From Alteribacter populi (GTDB lineage Bacteria > Bacillota > Bacilli > Bacillales > Salisediminibacteriaceae), in assembly GCF_002352765.1 (NCBI RefSeq), contig NZ_KZ293963.1, positions 4,304,559 through 4,368,558 on the forward strand: DNA of 64,000 nucleotides, given 5' to 3'. Each line of letters begins with the position of its first letter. Position 1 is the first letter of the stretch. The translations under genes were made by a program, and so were the position numbers. The notes under the pieces are model-generated. The model did not search any database and was not told where the DNA came from. It saw only the letters and a program-made list of their open reading frames with translations. Shown here piece by piece: positions 42,528 to 51,165 of the stretch.

Positions 42528-43217
42528 GTGAAACAACTTTATACTTCATTTGAAGATGCAGTGAGTGAAATTAAAGACGGCTCTACACTACTTGTTGGTG
42601 GTTTTGGCTTATGTGGCATCCCCGAAAACCTCATTAAAGCGCTTCGGGAGACCGGAGTTAAAAACCTAACGATTATCTCTAATAATTGTGGTGTCGATGA
42701 CTGGGGACTAGGATTATTATTAGAAAACAAGCAAATTGATAAAATCTACGCATCTTATGTTGGGGAAAACAAAGAATTTGAGCGGCAAGTTTTAGCTGGC
42801 GAGTTAGAAGTGGAACTCGTACCACAAGGAACACTAGCTGAACGTATTCGAGCAGGCGGTGCGGGCATTCCTGCATTTTACACGCCTGCTGGTGTAGGTA
42901 CAAAGATTGCAGAAGGTAAAGAAGTGAGAACGTTTAATGGGAAAGATTATCTGCTCGAAGAAGCATTCACAGCTGATTTTAGTTTAGTGAGAGCTTATAA
43001 AGGTGATCACCACGGAAATCTAATATACCGTAAAACAGCTCAAAACTTTAACCCACTCGTTGCAACTGCAGGAAAAGTGACAATTGCAGAGGTGGAGGAG
43101 TTAGTGAAGCCGGGAAGTTTAAACCCTGAACATATCCATACCCCGAGCATTTATGTAAATCGACTCATTGTTGGTGAACAAGAAAAACGAATCGAACGAA
43201 AAACAGTAGCCCAATAA
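42528..43217 (+). CDS. scoA: 3-oxoacid CoA-transferase subunit A
   Basis: A 229-aa subunit that, with ScoB, moves CoA from succinyl-CoA to acetoacetate. It opens with the family motif LVGGFGLCGIPENLIKAL and has IISNNCGVDDWGLG. It starts at GTG with AAAAGGAGGGGAAAGCA in front. Its place after the lyase gene lets the acetoacetate produced enter acetoacetyl-CoA. Confidence 0.95.
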   Translation: MKQLYTSFEDAVSEIKDGSTLLVGGFGLCGIPENLIKALRETGVKNLTIISNNCGVDDWGLGLLLENKQIDKIYASYVGENKEFERQVLAGELEVELVPQGTLAERIRAGGAGIPAFYTPAGVGTKIAEGKEVRTFNGKDYLLEEAFTADFSLVRAYKGDHHGNLIYRKTAQNFNPLVATAGKVTIAEVEELVKPGSLNPEHIHTPSIYVNRLIVGEQEKRIERKTVAQ

Positions 43218-43237
43218 GTAGAAAGGAGGTTTTCTGC

Positions 43238-43900
43238 ATGAGTGTTGCGGATCGTCATAAACTACGAGAATTAATCGCAAGAAGAGCGGAAAAAGAAATT
43301 CATGATGGAGATTACGTAAATTTAGGAATTGGGATGCCGACGATGGTAGCAAATTATATTTCAGAAAACAAGCAAGTTGTTTTACAATCTGAAAACGGCT
43401 TGCTTGGGATCGGACCTTATCCTACTGAGGCAGAGCTTGATGCTGACTTAATTAATGCCGGAAAAGAAACGGTGACAGCAATTAAAGGAGCTTCTTATTT
43501 TAGTAGTGCTGAATCTTTTGCTATGATTCGCGGTGGTCATATAGACGTAGCGATTTTAGGTGCTATGGAAGTGGCTGAAAATGGAGATTTAGCAAACTGG
43601 ATGATTCCGGGCAAAATGATCAAAGGCATGGGAGGAGCGATGGATCTCGTTCACGGTGCGAAAAAAGTAGTCATCATTATGGAGCACGTAAATCGTTCAG
43701 GAGAACCGAAGATCCTTAAGGGGTGCAGTCTCCCGTTAACAGGGAAGCAAGTCGTTAACCGAATCATTACAGATCGTGCTGTTATTGACATAACCGATGA
43801 CGGACTTTTGTTAAAAGAAATCATTGGAGATTATTCAGTTGAAGATATTCAAAAAGTAACTGAACCAAAGCTGATTGTTGACCCACAACTAAAAAAATAA
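43238..43900 (+). CDS. scoB: 3-oxoacid CoA-transferase subunit B
   Basis: A 220-aa subunit with the catalytic glutamate in VVLQSENGLLGIGPYP and the family start YVNLGIGMPTMVANYI. It lies 20 bases after scoA, with AGAAAGGAGGTTTTCTGC before its ATG. It is the last gene of the operon and is followed by a terminator. Confidence 0.95.
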   Translation: MSVADRHKLRELIARRAEKEIHDGDYVNLGIGMPTMVANYISENKQVVLQSENGLLGIGPYPTEAELDADLINAGKETVTAIKGASYFSSAESFAMIRGGHIDVAILGAMEVAENGDLANWMIPGKMIKGMGGAMDLVHGAKKVVIIMEHVNRSGEPKILKGCSLPLTGKQVVNRIITDRAVIDITDDGLLLKEIIGDYSVEDIQKVTEPKLIVDPQLKK

Positions 43901-43918
43901 TACGCACATGTAGTAAAT

Positions 43919-43956
43919 AAAGACTGGTGATAGAGCTATATCGCCAGTCTTTTTTA
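43919..43956 (+). terminator. Terminator of the acyl-CoA operon
   Basis: A 10-bp stem (43921-43930 with 43941-43950, one G-T pair) followed by TTTTT. Confidence 0.85.
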
Positions 43957-44160
43957 GACTTTAGAAGGTAAAAATCAACGTTTTTTCTTATAAAGCGGAT
44001 AATGATATGTTTCAGATTTACTTTAAGCACTTTTACCTCTTGAGAATTTCACCCTAGTTTACAGAGAAAAGCCAATCTTCTTCCTAAAAATTACTATCTC
44101 CCTTTACACATAGACTGAAGGAATTGAAACAAACTAGGTGTACAAGAGGAGGTGAGAGAC

Positions 44161-44361
44161 ATGGCTAACAACAACTCTAACCAACTTGTTGTACCTGGTG
44201 TACAACAAGCGTTGGATTCAATGAAGTATGAAATTGCTCAAGAATTTGGTGTGGAACTAGGTGCCAACTCAACTTCACGCTCTAACGGTTCCGTAGGTGG
44301 TGAAATCACGAAGCGTCTAGTACAAATGGCTGAGCAGCAATTCGGTGGTCAGCAACAATAA
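44161..44361 (+). CDS. Alpha/beta-type small acid-soluble spore protein
   Basis: A 66-aa SASP that coats spore DNA and protects it from UV and heat. The germination-protease cleavage region is visible as ALDSMKYEIAQEFGVELGAN, and the second conserved block as GSVGGEITKRLVQMAEQQFG. The ATG at 44161 follows GAGGAGGTGAGAGAC; the GTG nine bases upstream is part of that site. In B. subtilis an sspB gene lies near yheE and yheD, as here. Confidence 0.96.
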   Translation: MANNNSNQLVVPGVQQALDSMKYEIAQEFGVELGANSTSRSNGSVGGEITKRLVQMAEQQFGGQQQ

Positions 44362-44384
44362 TAATAATTGAATAACATGGCTGT

Positions 44385-44410
44385 AGGGGGAGGGAAACCT
44401 CCCCCTCTTA
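44385..44410 (+). terminator. Terminator of the SASP gene
   Basis: A perfect 9-bp stem (44385-44393 with 44398-44406) closed by a GAAA tetraloop, followed by a poor T-run. Confidence 0.8.
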
Positions 44411-44570
44411 ATGTAGGTGGAGTACGTAATGTATTTTTGTGAACTTTCAGACTGTGTTTAATAGAACGAGAACTTTGGATAAATTGGAAGGCATCATACC
44501 TTATTTATTATTCGAATGACACATCATTTGGAAACAGTCTTTTGAAAAAAGAGGCTATTTATTAAGAGGC

Positions 44571-44904
44571 TGCTAAATAAGGAGCATACGCCTGCGTGGC
44601 AAGAGGATATGCTCTTTCTCATGGAGAGAATCTGCAAGGAAATAACGCTCCTTTTGCAAAAACCTTGCACCTGATTTTAAGTTACTCATGGGAAAGCCAA
44701 GGGGTGCTGCTGCAATGGCGGAGACTACAGCAGGAAAAGAAACAATGGCCTTCTTGCGACAAGGAACTGCAAGAGCAGCAGAAGCCCCCGCAGTGGCAAT
44801 GAGCACGCCTTTCGCGAATGAGGAGGGAGGCTGAAGCGTTGACTACGGAAAGCGAAGCGATGGAAGCGGCACCCTTTGTATTTGAGTTCAAGAGTTATTC
44901 AGCA
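44571..44904. repeat. Non-coding element with inverted ends (Bacillaceae dispersed type)
   Basis: The ends TGCTAAATAA (44571-44580) and TTATTCAGCA (44895-44904) are inverted repeats with one mismatch. The interior is richer in GC and purines than its surroundings and includes ACGGAAAGCGAAGCGATGGA (44844-44863). Blocks like GGAAAGCGAAGC...GGAAGCGG recur in many Bacillaceae genomes, from memory. Small frames inside lack ribosome-binding sites, so no gene is called. Confidence 0.55.
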
Positions 44905-44945
44905 ATCGGTATTTAAGCAAAATACTTAAAAGGAGGCTTCACTTG

Positions 44946-45209
44946 ATGGGAAGGATGTGCCCTGTATGTAACGGGTTCACCAAGATTGAACTACAGTGTG
45001 AACAATGCGGAAAACCTCTCACTGATTGTGGGAAATACACAGATTACTTTGATAAATATAGCGCTTATGAGGAGATTGATGCTGTAAAGCTTGCTGATGG
45101 AATTAAAAAAGACAGCGCTATCGGGCAATGTCCACACCTCCTTTTTTGTGACTCGTGCCATATTGAGAGAATTGTCATTATAGATGAGAGGAAGATAAAA
45201 ACAAATTAA
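44946..45209 (+). CDS. Small multi-cysteine zinc-ribbon-like protein
   Basis: An 87-aa protein with eight cysteines, among them CPVC (5, 8), CEQC (18, 21) and CDSC late in the chain. It probably binds two zinc ions. AAAAGGAGGCTTCACTTG precedes the ATG; a TTG start one codon earlier is equally possible. I recognise no named family or function. It follows the non-coding element and faces the MsmX-type gene. Confidence 0.75.
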   Translation: MGRMCPVCNGFTKIELQCEQCGKPLTDCGKYTDYFDKYSAYEEIDAVKLADGIKKDSAIGQCPHLLFCDSCHIERIVIIDERKIKTN

Positions 45210-45210
45210 A

Positions 45211-45242
45211 AGACGCCTCCCTTTTAACAAAGAGAGACGTCA
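45211..45242. terminator. Terminator between the zinc-ribbon gene and the MsmX-type gene
   Basis: Imperfect arms 45212-45225 and 45229-45241. On the minus strand the hairpin is followed by TTTTAATTT, so it mainly serves the ABC ATPase gene. Confidence 0.6.
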
Positions 45243-45267
45243 TATATAAAGGGGGGTGAAACACAAA

Positions 45268-46359
45268 TTAACGCAAGCGAGCTTCCGTTTCTGGATCAAA
45301 GAAGTGCGCTTTGTTCATATCAAAAGCAAGCTGGATTTTGTCTTCACTGCCAATATCTGTACGACTATCAACACGGGCAATGAATTCTTGATCGCCAATT
45401 TTGGAATAGAGGAATGTTTCAGCACCCATAAGTTCAGCTACATCCACTTTGGCTTCAATTTGGGTTTCTTTAGAAGATTCAAGGAAAACTGGCTCATCGT
45501 GAATATCTTCTGGGCGAATTCCCAGGATAATTTCTTTGTTGTTGTAATTTTCAACGACTTTCATTTTCCCAGCAGGCACTTTTACTTTATATGGTCCTAC
45601 TTCAATATGACCGTCTATGAGTTTACCGGATAAAAAGTTCATGGATGGAGAGCCAATAAATCCACCAACGAATACATTTTCAGGGTTATCATAAATGTCT
45701 TTTGGACGTCCAACTTGTTGAATAAGACCGTCTTTCATAACAACGATCCGGGTAGCCATTGTCATGGCTTCTGTTTGGTCATGCGTTACGTAGATTGTGG
45801 TTGTTTGTAGACGTTGATGAAGTTTCGTAATTTCAGCACGCATTTGAACACGGAGTTTTGCATCCAAGTTGGAAAGTGGTTCGTCCATTAAGAATACTTT
45901 AGGGTCCCGAACAATGGCACGTCCTAATGCGACACGTTGACGTTGTCCACCAGACATGGCTTTCGGCTTACGATCGAGCATTTCCTCAAGACCTAGAATT
46001 TTAGCAGCATCACGTACACGACGGTCAATTTCGTCTTTTTTGAACTTACGAAGCTTTAAACCAAAGGCCATATTTTCATATACGTTCATATGAGGGTACA
46101 ACGCATAATTTTGGAAAACCATCGCAATGTCGCGGTCTTTTGGTGCGACGTCATTTACAAGCTGATCACCGATATGCAATTCACCTTTGGAAATGTCCTC
46201 AAGGCCGGCAACCATTCGAAGTGTAGTTGATTTACCACACCCTGAAGGTCCTACAAAAACAATAAATTCTTTATCCTGAATGTCTAAATTAAAGTCAGTT
46301 ACAGCTTGGACATCGCCATCATAAATTTTATAAAGACTGTTAAATGTAATATCTGCCAT
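45268..46359 (-). CDS. msmX: Multiple-sugar ABC transporter ATPase (MsmX/UgpC type)
   Basis: A 363-aa ATPase that energises several carbohydrate importers. Walker A GPSGCGKSTTLR, signature MSGGQRQRVALGRA and Walker B VFLMDEPLSNLD are canonical. The C-terminal 120 residues are a TOBE/OB regulatory domain (IILGIRPEDIHDEP). It stands alone without permease genes, as msmX does in B. subtilis, where it serves several sugar systems. A cre-like site lies just upstream. Confidence 0.93.
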   Translation of the reverse strand: MADITFNSLYKIYDGDVQAVTDFNLDIQDKEFIVFVGPSGCGKSTTLRMVAGLEDISKGELHIGDQLVNDVAPKDRDIAMVFQNYALYPHMNVYENMAFGLKLRKFKKDEIDRRVRDAAKILGLEEMLDRKPKAMSGGQRQRVALGRAIVRDPKVFLMDEPLSNLDAKLRVQMRAEITKLHQRLQTTTIYVTHDQTEAMTMATRIVVMKDGLIQQVGRPKDIYDNPENVFVGGFIGSPSMNFLSGKLIDGHIEVGPYKVKVPAGKMKVVENYNNKEIILGIRPEDIHDEPVFLESSKETQIEAKVDVAELMGAETFLYSKIGDQEFIARVDSRTDIGSEDKIQLAFDMNKAHFFDPETEARLR

Positions 46360-46396
46360 TTAATTCCCCTCCACTAGTAAGTATGTGTGCTTCATA

Positions 46397-46410
46397 TAAA
46401 AGCGTTTTCA
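46397..46410 (-). promoter_or_regulatory. cre-like site upstream of msmX
   Basis: On the minus strand TGAAAACGCTTTTA matches 13 of 14 positions of TGWAANCGNTNWCA. It lies 38 bases before the start codon and fits CcpA control of a sugar-transport ATPase. Confidence 0.65.
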
Positions 46411-46915
46411 TTTGTATGAATAAAGTGTAACCTTTTTCTACAATTACTGACTATTGTAAACGTGCACAAATCTTACTCGATCTTTTGTGCAAAGTGCGAC
46501 CGGTTACAAAAGTGAAAAGGTGAAGTTACTAGAGTCCCCCTTTCTTAGTCGTTTATTAGGAATTTATATTTGCTTAGGTTGTGATTACTTATTAGTAATT
46601 GAAGTAATATCTAGCTTCTGCGACAAGCATTACTTCGTGAATAAGGCTGCGGATTGTCTCGGGAGGATACACATCGGAGCATTACTAGTAGAGGAAAGAC
46701 AGCCACGAGGTCATTTTAGCCCGTCAGAAGAAGCCAGAAAACGGCTTCAATCTGCCGGTCGAAAATGCTTGTACTTTCTGTATAAAACCATTTTTCGATG
46801 AAAGTATAAGGTCAATTAAGACTTTCACCTTTTCGGGCGAAAAATCAAGTTTCCTTTGTCGCACGACGCCATGGCACTTCACACCGTGTAGGAGGAAATC
46901 TTAACCTTAATCTCT
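46411..46915. other. Intergenic stretch without an identified gene
   Basis: About 500 bases between two minus-strand genes. A 104-codon frame on the plus strand (46487-46801) has no ribosome-binding site and an unlikely protein sequence, so it is not called. The promoter of msmX must lie at its left end. The middle (46640-46760) is GC-richer than its flanks. Confidence 0.4.
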
Positions 46916-47812
46916 TTATTTTGAGTCGAGCAGAATGAGAGTCAGATAAGCAACTACGGCATTTGGAAACTGTTTAATATCAACTGTGGTTTTCTCAATA
47001 AATTTGTCGACTCTGTATTGTAATGTGTTTCGGTGAACAAACATTTTTTTGGAGGCCATGGTGGTGTTCATATTACATTGAAGATACGTTCTAATGGATT
47101 GCTGCAATTCCCGGTCATTTTTAACAGGTTGTAATAATGATTTTAGACGACTTTTAACTTTTTCATCCAATGTACTTAAAAACCAATGAGTCAGAACTTC
47201 ATGTTCATAGAAAATCGTTTGTGAAGGGGAAAAGGACCTAGCAGTTTGGAAGGTCTCCGTTTCCATTTCGTATCTCTCTGCTAACTTAGATGATTCTTGC
47301 TGAGAAGAGCCAATATAAATAGATAATTCCACATAAAAATCACTTATTAAGGCATCGAGAACACTTTCATCGAAAGCTTCTTCTTCAAAATCAGCATCCA
47401 TAAGCTGGATGAGTACACCTTCTTCTTTATTTTTCCACAGTAAACCTTCAGTCGAAGAAAAAAGACTGTGCATTGCCTCGGCGAAACCGTCCAGATCGGT
47501 CAGATTTCCTTTAACATGAAAGTGAATAAAACGGACAGGAAGTGGTACAGGCGATTTTACAGGTTTTTGTTTATAAATGAGCATACGCGTCCATATCTGC
47601 TCTGTTTTGGTTGTAGGCAAAATAGCTTGTTCTTCAATAGGGGTAAAGAGCGTACATAAAAGATGTTTTTCGTCTTGACTAAGTTGATTTTCTATTAGCG
47701 ATAATTGAGCTCCATTTGCATCTTCAATGGTGAGTATCGTATCGTTTTCTTCAGCGATTCCACCAGAAGGAACAATTGCATGGCTATACTTTTCTTTCAG
47801 TTTTTCAAACAT
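46916..47812 (-). CDS. PucR/CdaR-type transcriptional regulator
   Basis: A 298-aa protein with a C-terminal HTH of the PucR type (CNMNTTMASKKMFVHRNTLQ, then YRVDKFIEKTTVDIKQF). The N-terminal 230 residues look like a sensor region and have no motif I can name. CdaR-like proteins respond to sugar acids or other metabolites. Its place upstream of msmX hints at carbohydrate control, but the 550-bp gap argues against a shared operon. The start follows GAAAGGGAAGAAGAGA. Confidence 0.8.
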   Translation of the reverse strand: MFEKLKEKYSHAIVPSGGIAEENDTILTIEDANGAQLSLIENQLSQDEKHLLCTLFTPIEEQAILPTTKTEQIWTRMLIYKQKPVKSPVPLPVRFIHFHVKGNLTDLDGFAEAMHSLFSSTEGLLWKNKEEGVLIQLMDADFEEEAFDESVLDALISDFYVELSIYIGSSQQESSKLAERYEMETETFQTARSFSPSQTIFYEHEVLTHWFLSTLDEKVKSRLKSLLQPVKNDRELQQSIRTYLQCNMNTTMASKKMFVHRNTLQYRVDKFIEKTTVDIKQFPNAVVAYLTLILLDSK

Positions 47813-47879
47813 TCTCTTCTTCCCTTTCTACCTATTCACAGGTATCTGTATCTTTGCTTCTTATAAGCTATATAAGTGT

Positions 47880-47914
47880 TAAAAGGGTGCCTTAAACGTA
47901 ATTTAAGACACCCT
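47880..47914 (-). terminator. Terminator of the yheE operon
   Basis: Arms 47884-47896 and 47902-47914 pair with one mismatch; on the minus strand a TTTT run follows. It ends the small-protein gene at 47938. Confidence 0.8.
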
Positions 47915-47937
47915 CTCAAGATCACTTTAACCTTTGT

Positions 47938-48117
47938 TTACTTTTTTACCTCACCCTCGTGTGGAGGATCTTCTTCATGTAAATCCAAAGATTCATCAAT
48001 TTGTCGTTTCCCATAGGTGATATGGTCTTGTCCGCCGGCTAGACCTTCATTTGTCATCCGGTCAATATCCATGAATGCACGCTTGCGTCCCTCGAAATCG
48101 GCTTCGTTTCTTTTCAT
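47938..48117 (-). CDS. Conserved small hydrophilic protein (Bacillaceae type), unknown function
   Basis: A 59-aa polar protein: MKRNEADFEGRKRAFMDIDR, then MTNEGLAGGQDHITYGKRQI. The start at 48117 follows AAAGGAGGAAGCAGTAT; an in-frame ATG at 48168 is too far upstream. The MDIDRMxNEGLAGG pattern looks conserved in spore-formers, but I cannot name it. It lies 59 bases after yheE and shares its terminator, so a sporulation role is possible. Confidence 0.75.
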   Translation of the reverse strand: MKRNEADFEGRKRAFMDIDRMTNEGLAGGQDHITYGKRQIDESLDLHEEDPPHEGEVKK

Positions 48118-48176
48118 ATACTGCTTCCTCCTTTTAGAGGCTAGTATTTGAGCATTGACAGGAAACATACATAAGC

Positions 48177-48401
48177 TTAATGATCCTCATAGACGTGATA
48201 AAGCATTAAATCGTGAACACAATCTTCTAAGAAAGATTTTTCTTCATTGTTCATCTCCTTAGTCGTTGGCCGTTCCCACTTAATGGATCCATCCTTAAAA
48301 TACATCCCTTTGTATTTGTTTTGTTTGTAATAAAACGTAAACGACCATTCACGATTTATCATATTATTTTTTATTTCGCGGTAGTGAAAGTGTGAAAGCA
48401 T
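48177..48401 (-). CDS. yheE: YheE family protein (DUF5342)
   Basis: A 74-aa protein resembling B. subtilis YheE (72 aa). It reads HFHYREIKNNMINREWSFTF, then KGMYFKDGSIKWERPT, and ends VHDLMLYHVYEDH. Function unknown. A very good site (CGGAGGAAGAGGTCTTT) precedes the ATG. Its place between the SASP gene and the YheC/YheD genes matches B. subtilis. Confidence 0.85.
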   Translation of the reverse strand: MLSHFHYREIKNNMINREWSFTFYYKQNKYKGMYFKDGSIKWERPTTKEMNNEEKSFLEDCVHDLMLYHVYEDH

Positions 48402-48499
48402 AAAGACCTCTTCCTCCGAATAACGTAGTTGAAGTTCTAAATTAAGTAAGACGATTCTGATTATTTACCTATAATAACATACTGAAGGAGGAGAGGGAT

Positions 48500-48634
48500 A
48501 TGTTTAGCGGGACATATAAGTTTACTCAAAAGGCGTTACAGGCAATTGAAGGCGAGGCACCTGGTGCAATAAGTAACGAAAAGGCTCCCTACTCAAAGTG
48601 TAAGGAGCTTTCATTCGTTTATGAACCCAGTTAA
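48500..48634 (+). CDS. Possible 44-aa protein antisense to the end of the ATP-grasp array
   Basis: A 44-codon frame (MFSGTYKFTQKALQAIEGEA ... SFVYEPS) with a strong site GAAGGAGGAGAGGGAT before its ATG and TATAAT at 48470-48475 upstream. Its 3' end overlaps the terminator and last codons of the convergent ATP-grasp gene by 24 bases. The family is unknown. The good ribosome-binding site makes it worth listing. Confidence 0.5.
   Translation: MFSGTYKFTQKALQAIEGEAPGAISNEKAPYSKCKELSFVYEPS
48581..48611 (-). terminator. Terminator of the four-gene ATP-grasp operon
   Basis: Arms AAGGCTCC (48581-48588) and GGAGCTTT (48604-48611) pair with one G-U; on the minus strand TTTT follows. Confidence 0.65.
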
Positions 48635-49798
48635 TTCATGAAAGATATGGGCGAGGTTGGAGGCGCCTTTTTCTTGAATATGAGGTTCATTAAAGATCAT
48701 TGGTTTGCTGTTTATATCAAAGATCCAAAGGTGATCGTCCAAATCTTTGCCGATGTCGATAGAAAGCTCATAGAACCCTAAAAGAGTAGTTGATAATTGC
48801 TGAGCTGCTTTAATGGCTAACGCTTCAATTGTTGTTGAGTCTATCGAAAAATCTTTAGGGGATTTTAATTGTCCACCATATAAAGTATGGGTTGTATAAC
48901 GGTTTGAACCAGCAATGCGGATCCCAATTCCAGAGCAGATCCAGTTCCCCCTGATTTTATGAAGGAGAATACGGAAGTCATATGGACATCCCTTCCATTT
49001 TGTAAGAGTAACTTCTCTTTGGAGAAGTAATGTACGATTCTTAATAACAGGCAGCAATAGTGTCCATAATGATTGGAGAGAAAGCGGGGGTGTTTTTTTT
49101 TGCTGTTTTTGCAAGAGAAAAGTTACGGGCTGAGTGAAAGTAGATCTATGCACGCGGTAAATTCCCCGGCCTTTCGAACCGTCTGTATCTTTAATAAAAG
49201 CGGTATCATAATTTTGAAACCATTGTTTAAGGGTTGAAAAAGACGTCAGTGCTCTGGTTTTGGGAATGTGAGTTTTTAATTCACGACTGTTAGATAAAAT
49301 GGAATATAACTGTTCTTTCAGTAAAAATGAAGGATTAAACAAAGGAATCCCTGTTTTCAAGGCTTTGTCAGAAATTATAGAGAACGGTTGTGTTCTTTCT
49401 TTTTTTCTAAATGGCACTCGGTTGTAAATGAGATCAGGACGACCGATGTCAGCAAGGATCCAATTAGCGTCCCTTTCTTGATAAACGTACCCTTCCATAG
49501 TTAAATCATCGTTAATAAGAGAATGGGGGACAATTGCTAAAATACCACCTAAATTTTGAACGGCATGATGGAGTTTTTCATATAGCGTTGAGTCCCCTGT
49601 AAACGGTTTTTCTTGATGGTCGTCAGTCCAAATCGCAATGACAGGTCCAAGGATAGAGTGTTTACAACGAACATGAAACGAAGGAGAGGAAGAAGGGGGC
49701 TTATCTATGCGGCTACACAACTTTGCGCCTAAAGATAGCCCTTTGTCTCCTGTTGTTCGATACCAATAATGGTTTTCTTTGTCATAATAAACGATCAT
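48611..49798 (-). CDS. YheC/YheD-type ATP-grasp protein, fourth of the array
   Basis: A 395-aa ATP-grasp protein. N-terminal lobe marker GPVIAIWTDD; then DLIYNRVPFRKK. The glycine-rich ATP loop is KDTDGSKGRGIYRV. DFRILLHKIRGNW and TLYGGQLKS belong to the second half, with metal ligands in ELSIDIGKDLDDHLWIFDIN followed by SKP. The first metal ligand is Asp (DINSKP) where its paralogues have Glu. The predicted fold joins a carboxylate to an amine using ATP, but the substrate is unknown. It overlaps the preceding gene by four bases (ATGA). Confidence 0.88.
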   Translation of the reverse strand: MIVYYDKENHYWYRTTGDKGLSLGAKLCSRIDKPPSSSPSFHVRCKHSILGPVIAIWTDDHQEKPFTGDSTLYEKLHHAVQNLGGILAIVPHSLINDDLTMEGYVYQERDANWILADIGRPDLIYNRVPFRKKERTQPFSIISDKALKTGIPLFNPSFLLKEQLYSILSNSRELKTHIPKTRALTSFSTLKQWFQNYDTAFIKDTDGSKGRGIYRVHRSTFTQPVTFLLQKQQKKTPPLSLQSLWTLLLPVIKNRTLLLQREVTLTKWKGCPYDFRILLHKIRGNWICSGIGIRIAGSNRYTTHTLYGGQLKSPKDFSIDSTTIEALAIKAAQQLSTTLLGFYELSIDIGKDLDDHLWIFDINSKPMIFNEPHIQEKGASNLAHIFHELTGFINE

Positions 49799-51165
49799 CT
49801 TGAAAGAACCATGACATTACGTTTTAGTGATTGTTGAAATAAATACTGGCCATATGCAAATGGTAATTGCCGTGTTAGATAATCTTCTTTCTTGAGACGC
49901 GGGTGGGTAAAGATCGACCTTCCTGGTTTAGAATTTGCTTCAAACATCCAAATCCGGTGTTTATCGTCAATCCCAAAGTCAAATCCTATTTCACCAATGT
50001 AACCGGATAACTTCTGATCAATCGTTTCACTGATTTCAAGTGCGGCTTTCTTTAGTTGAATAAATAATTTTTCTGAAAGGGTGAGTTCATTTTTTAGTTC
50101 GCTCAGGGACTTGATTTGCCCGCCACTTTTGACATGAGTCGTGACACTGCCAATCCCAGCAATTTTTGCAGCGAATGCACTTACTTGCCATTCCCCGTTG
50201 TTATCTTTATTAGTATGGACCCTAAAATCAATAGGTTTATTTTGATATGACAGGAGAGCGATTCCTTGTTGGACGACCATTTGATCGAGTCCACTTGGAA
50301 ACTGTTTTTTTACTAGCCTTTTTAGAGAACTGTAACGTCTAAGCCGATTTTTTTCCCGGTCACGGAACCTGCAATAAAACATGTCTTCTTCTGGTACGTA
50401 AATGAGTTGATGGATGCCGATGCCAAGGCTCCCTTTAGCAGGTTTAACGTAAACTTGTTTATGTTCTTTTAAATAGTCTAAAATCGTCTGCATATCCGGG
50501 GACAGTGTACTTTTTGGTAAATAGTGTTGTACGTTCGTTTCAACTAATGATTGATGAATAAGCCACTTGTCAAAAAAACCAGGATTAAACCATGGTATTT
50601 GGTATTCCGTTTGCAGCCGGTCTCTTACATTTGAATAACCAGGGTGACTCTCAGTTTTTCGGTTTGGAATCCGGTCATAGACAACGTCAGGTAGGGGAGT
50701 TTTAATTTTAGACCAGCCTTTTTCATCAAAGAAATACCCTTCAACAAGTCCTTCATCCCAATGAATATGTGGAGCACCAAACAAAAACGTACTAATCCCT
50801 AACTTTTTGGCAGCATTCATATACTTAGCAAATAAAAATGACCTTTCACCTACAGGACGGAGGAGGGAGTTTGTAAACCCTGCAGTATAAATACCGATGT
50901 GGGGGCCAATTGCAAGGGTTTGTTGCGACAAATGCACTGACAATGGACCTGTAGAAGGTAAGAGAAGCTGTTTGATAATATCTTCACTTAGCTTCCATTC
51001 ATTTGTTGTACTTTCACGGACGGTGACTATTTTTTCTTTTGTACCAAAACGAATCATCATGTTGACGCCGTCTGTAAGGAAAAACTCTTTCATGCAAGAA
51101 ATAGGGATGAAAATCGTATTGTCAGAATGCGTGGCTACTTTCCAGGCTTTAATGAGTTTATTCAT
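49795..51165 (-). CDS. yheD: YheD-like ATP-grasp spore protein, third of the array
   Basis: A 456-aa protein, nearly the 453 aa of B. subtilis YheD. An N-terminal domain of about 90 residues (FIPISCMKEFFLTDGVNMMI) precedes the YheC-like core. The core has GPHIGIYTAGF, DVVYDRIPNRK, the ATP loop KPAKGSLGIGIHQL, IDFRVHTNKD, HVKSGGQIKS, and EIGFDFGIDDKHRIWMFEAN followed by SKPG. YheD is made in the mother cell during sporulation in B. subtilis; its reaction is unknown. It overlaps yheC by eight bases. Which array member is the true yheD is inferred from position and length. Confidence 0.85.
   Translation of the reverse strand: MNKLIKAWKVATHSDNTIFIPISCMKEFFLTDGVNMMIRFGTKEKIVTVRESTTNEWKLSEDIIKQLLLPSTGPLSVHLSQQTLAIGPHIGIYTAGFTNSLLRPVGERSFLFAKYMNAAKKLGISTFLFGAPHIHWDEGLVEGYFFDEKGWSKIKTPLPDVVYDRIPNRKTESHPGYSNVRDRLQTEYQIPWFNPGFFDKWLIHQSLVETNVQHYLPKSTLSPDMQTILDYLKEHKQVYVKPAKGSLGIGIHQLIYVPEEDMFYCRFRDREKNRLRRYSSLKRLVKKQFPSGLDQMVVQQGIALLSYQNKPIDFRVHTNKDNNGEWQVSAFAAKIAGIGSVTTHVKSGGQIKSLSELKNELTLSEKLFIQLKKAALEISETIDQKLSGYIGEIGFDFGIDDKHRIWMFEANSKPGRSIFTHPRLKKEDYLTRQLPFAYGQYLFQQSLKRNVMVLSR

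Noticed and set aside
43238..43900. Possible reading of scoAB as an acetate or butyrate CoA-transferase
   Set aside because: The two-subunit Sco-type motifs and the placement after HMG-CoA lyase favour acetoacetate:succinyl-CoA transferase.
44596..44802. 68-codon frame inside the non-coding element
   Set aside because: Gln/Trp-rich composition reflecting the repeat sequence, no ribosome-binding site.
46487..46801. 104-codon plus-strand frame between msmX and the PucR-type gene
   Set aside because: No ribosome-binding site, a GTG start only, and no plausible protein features; treated as chance.
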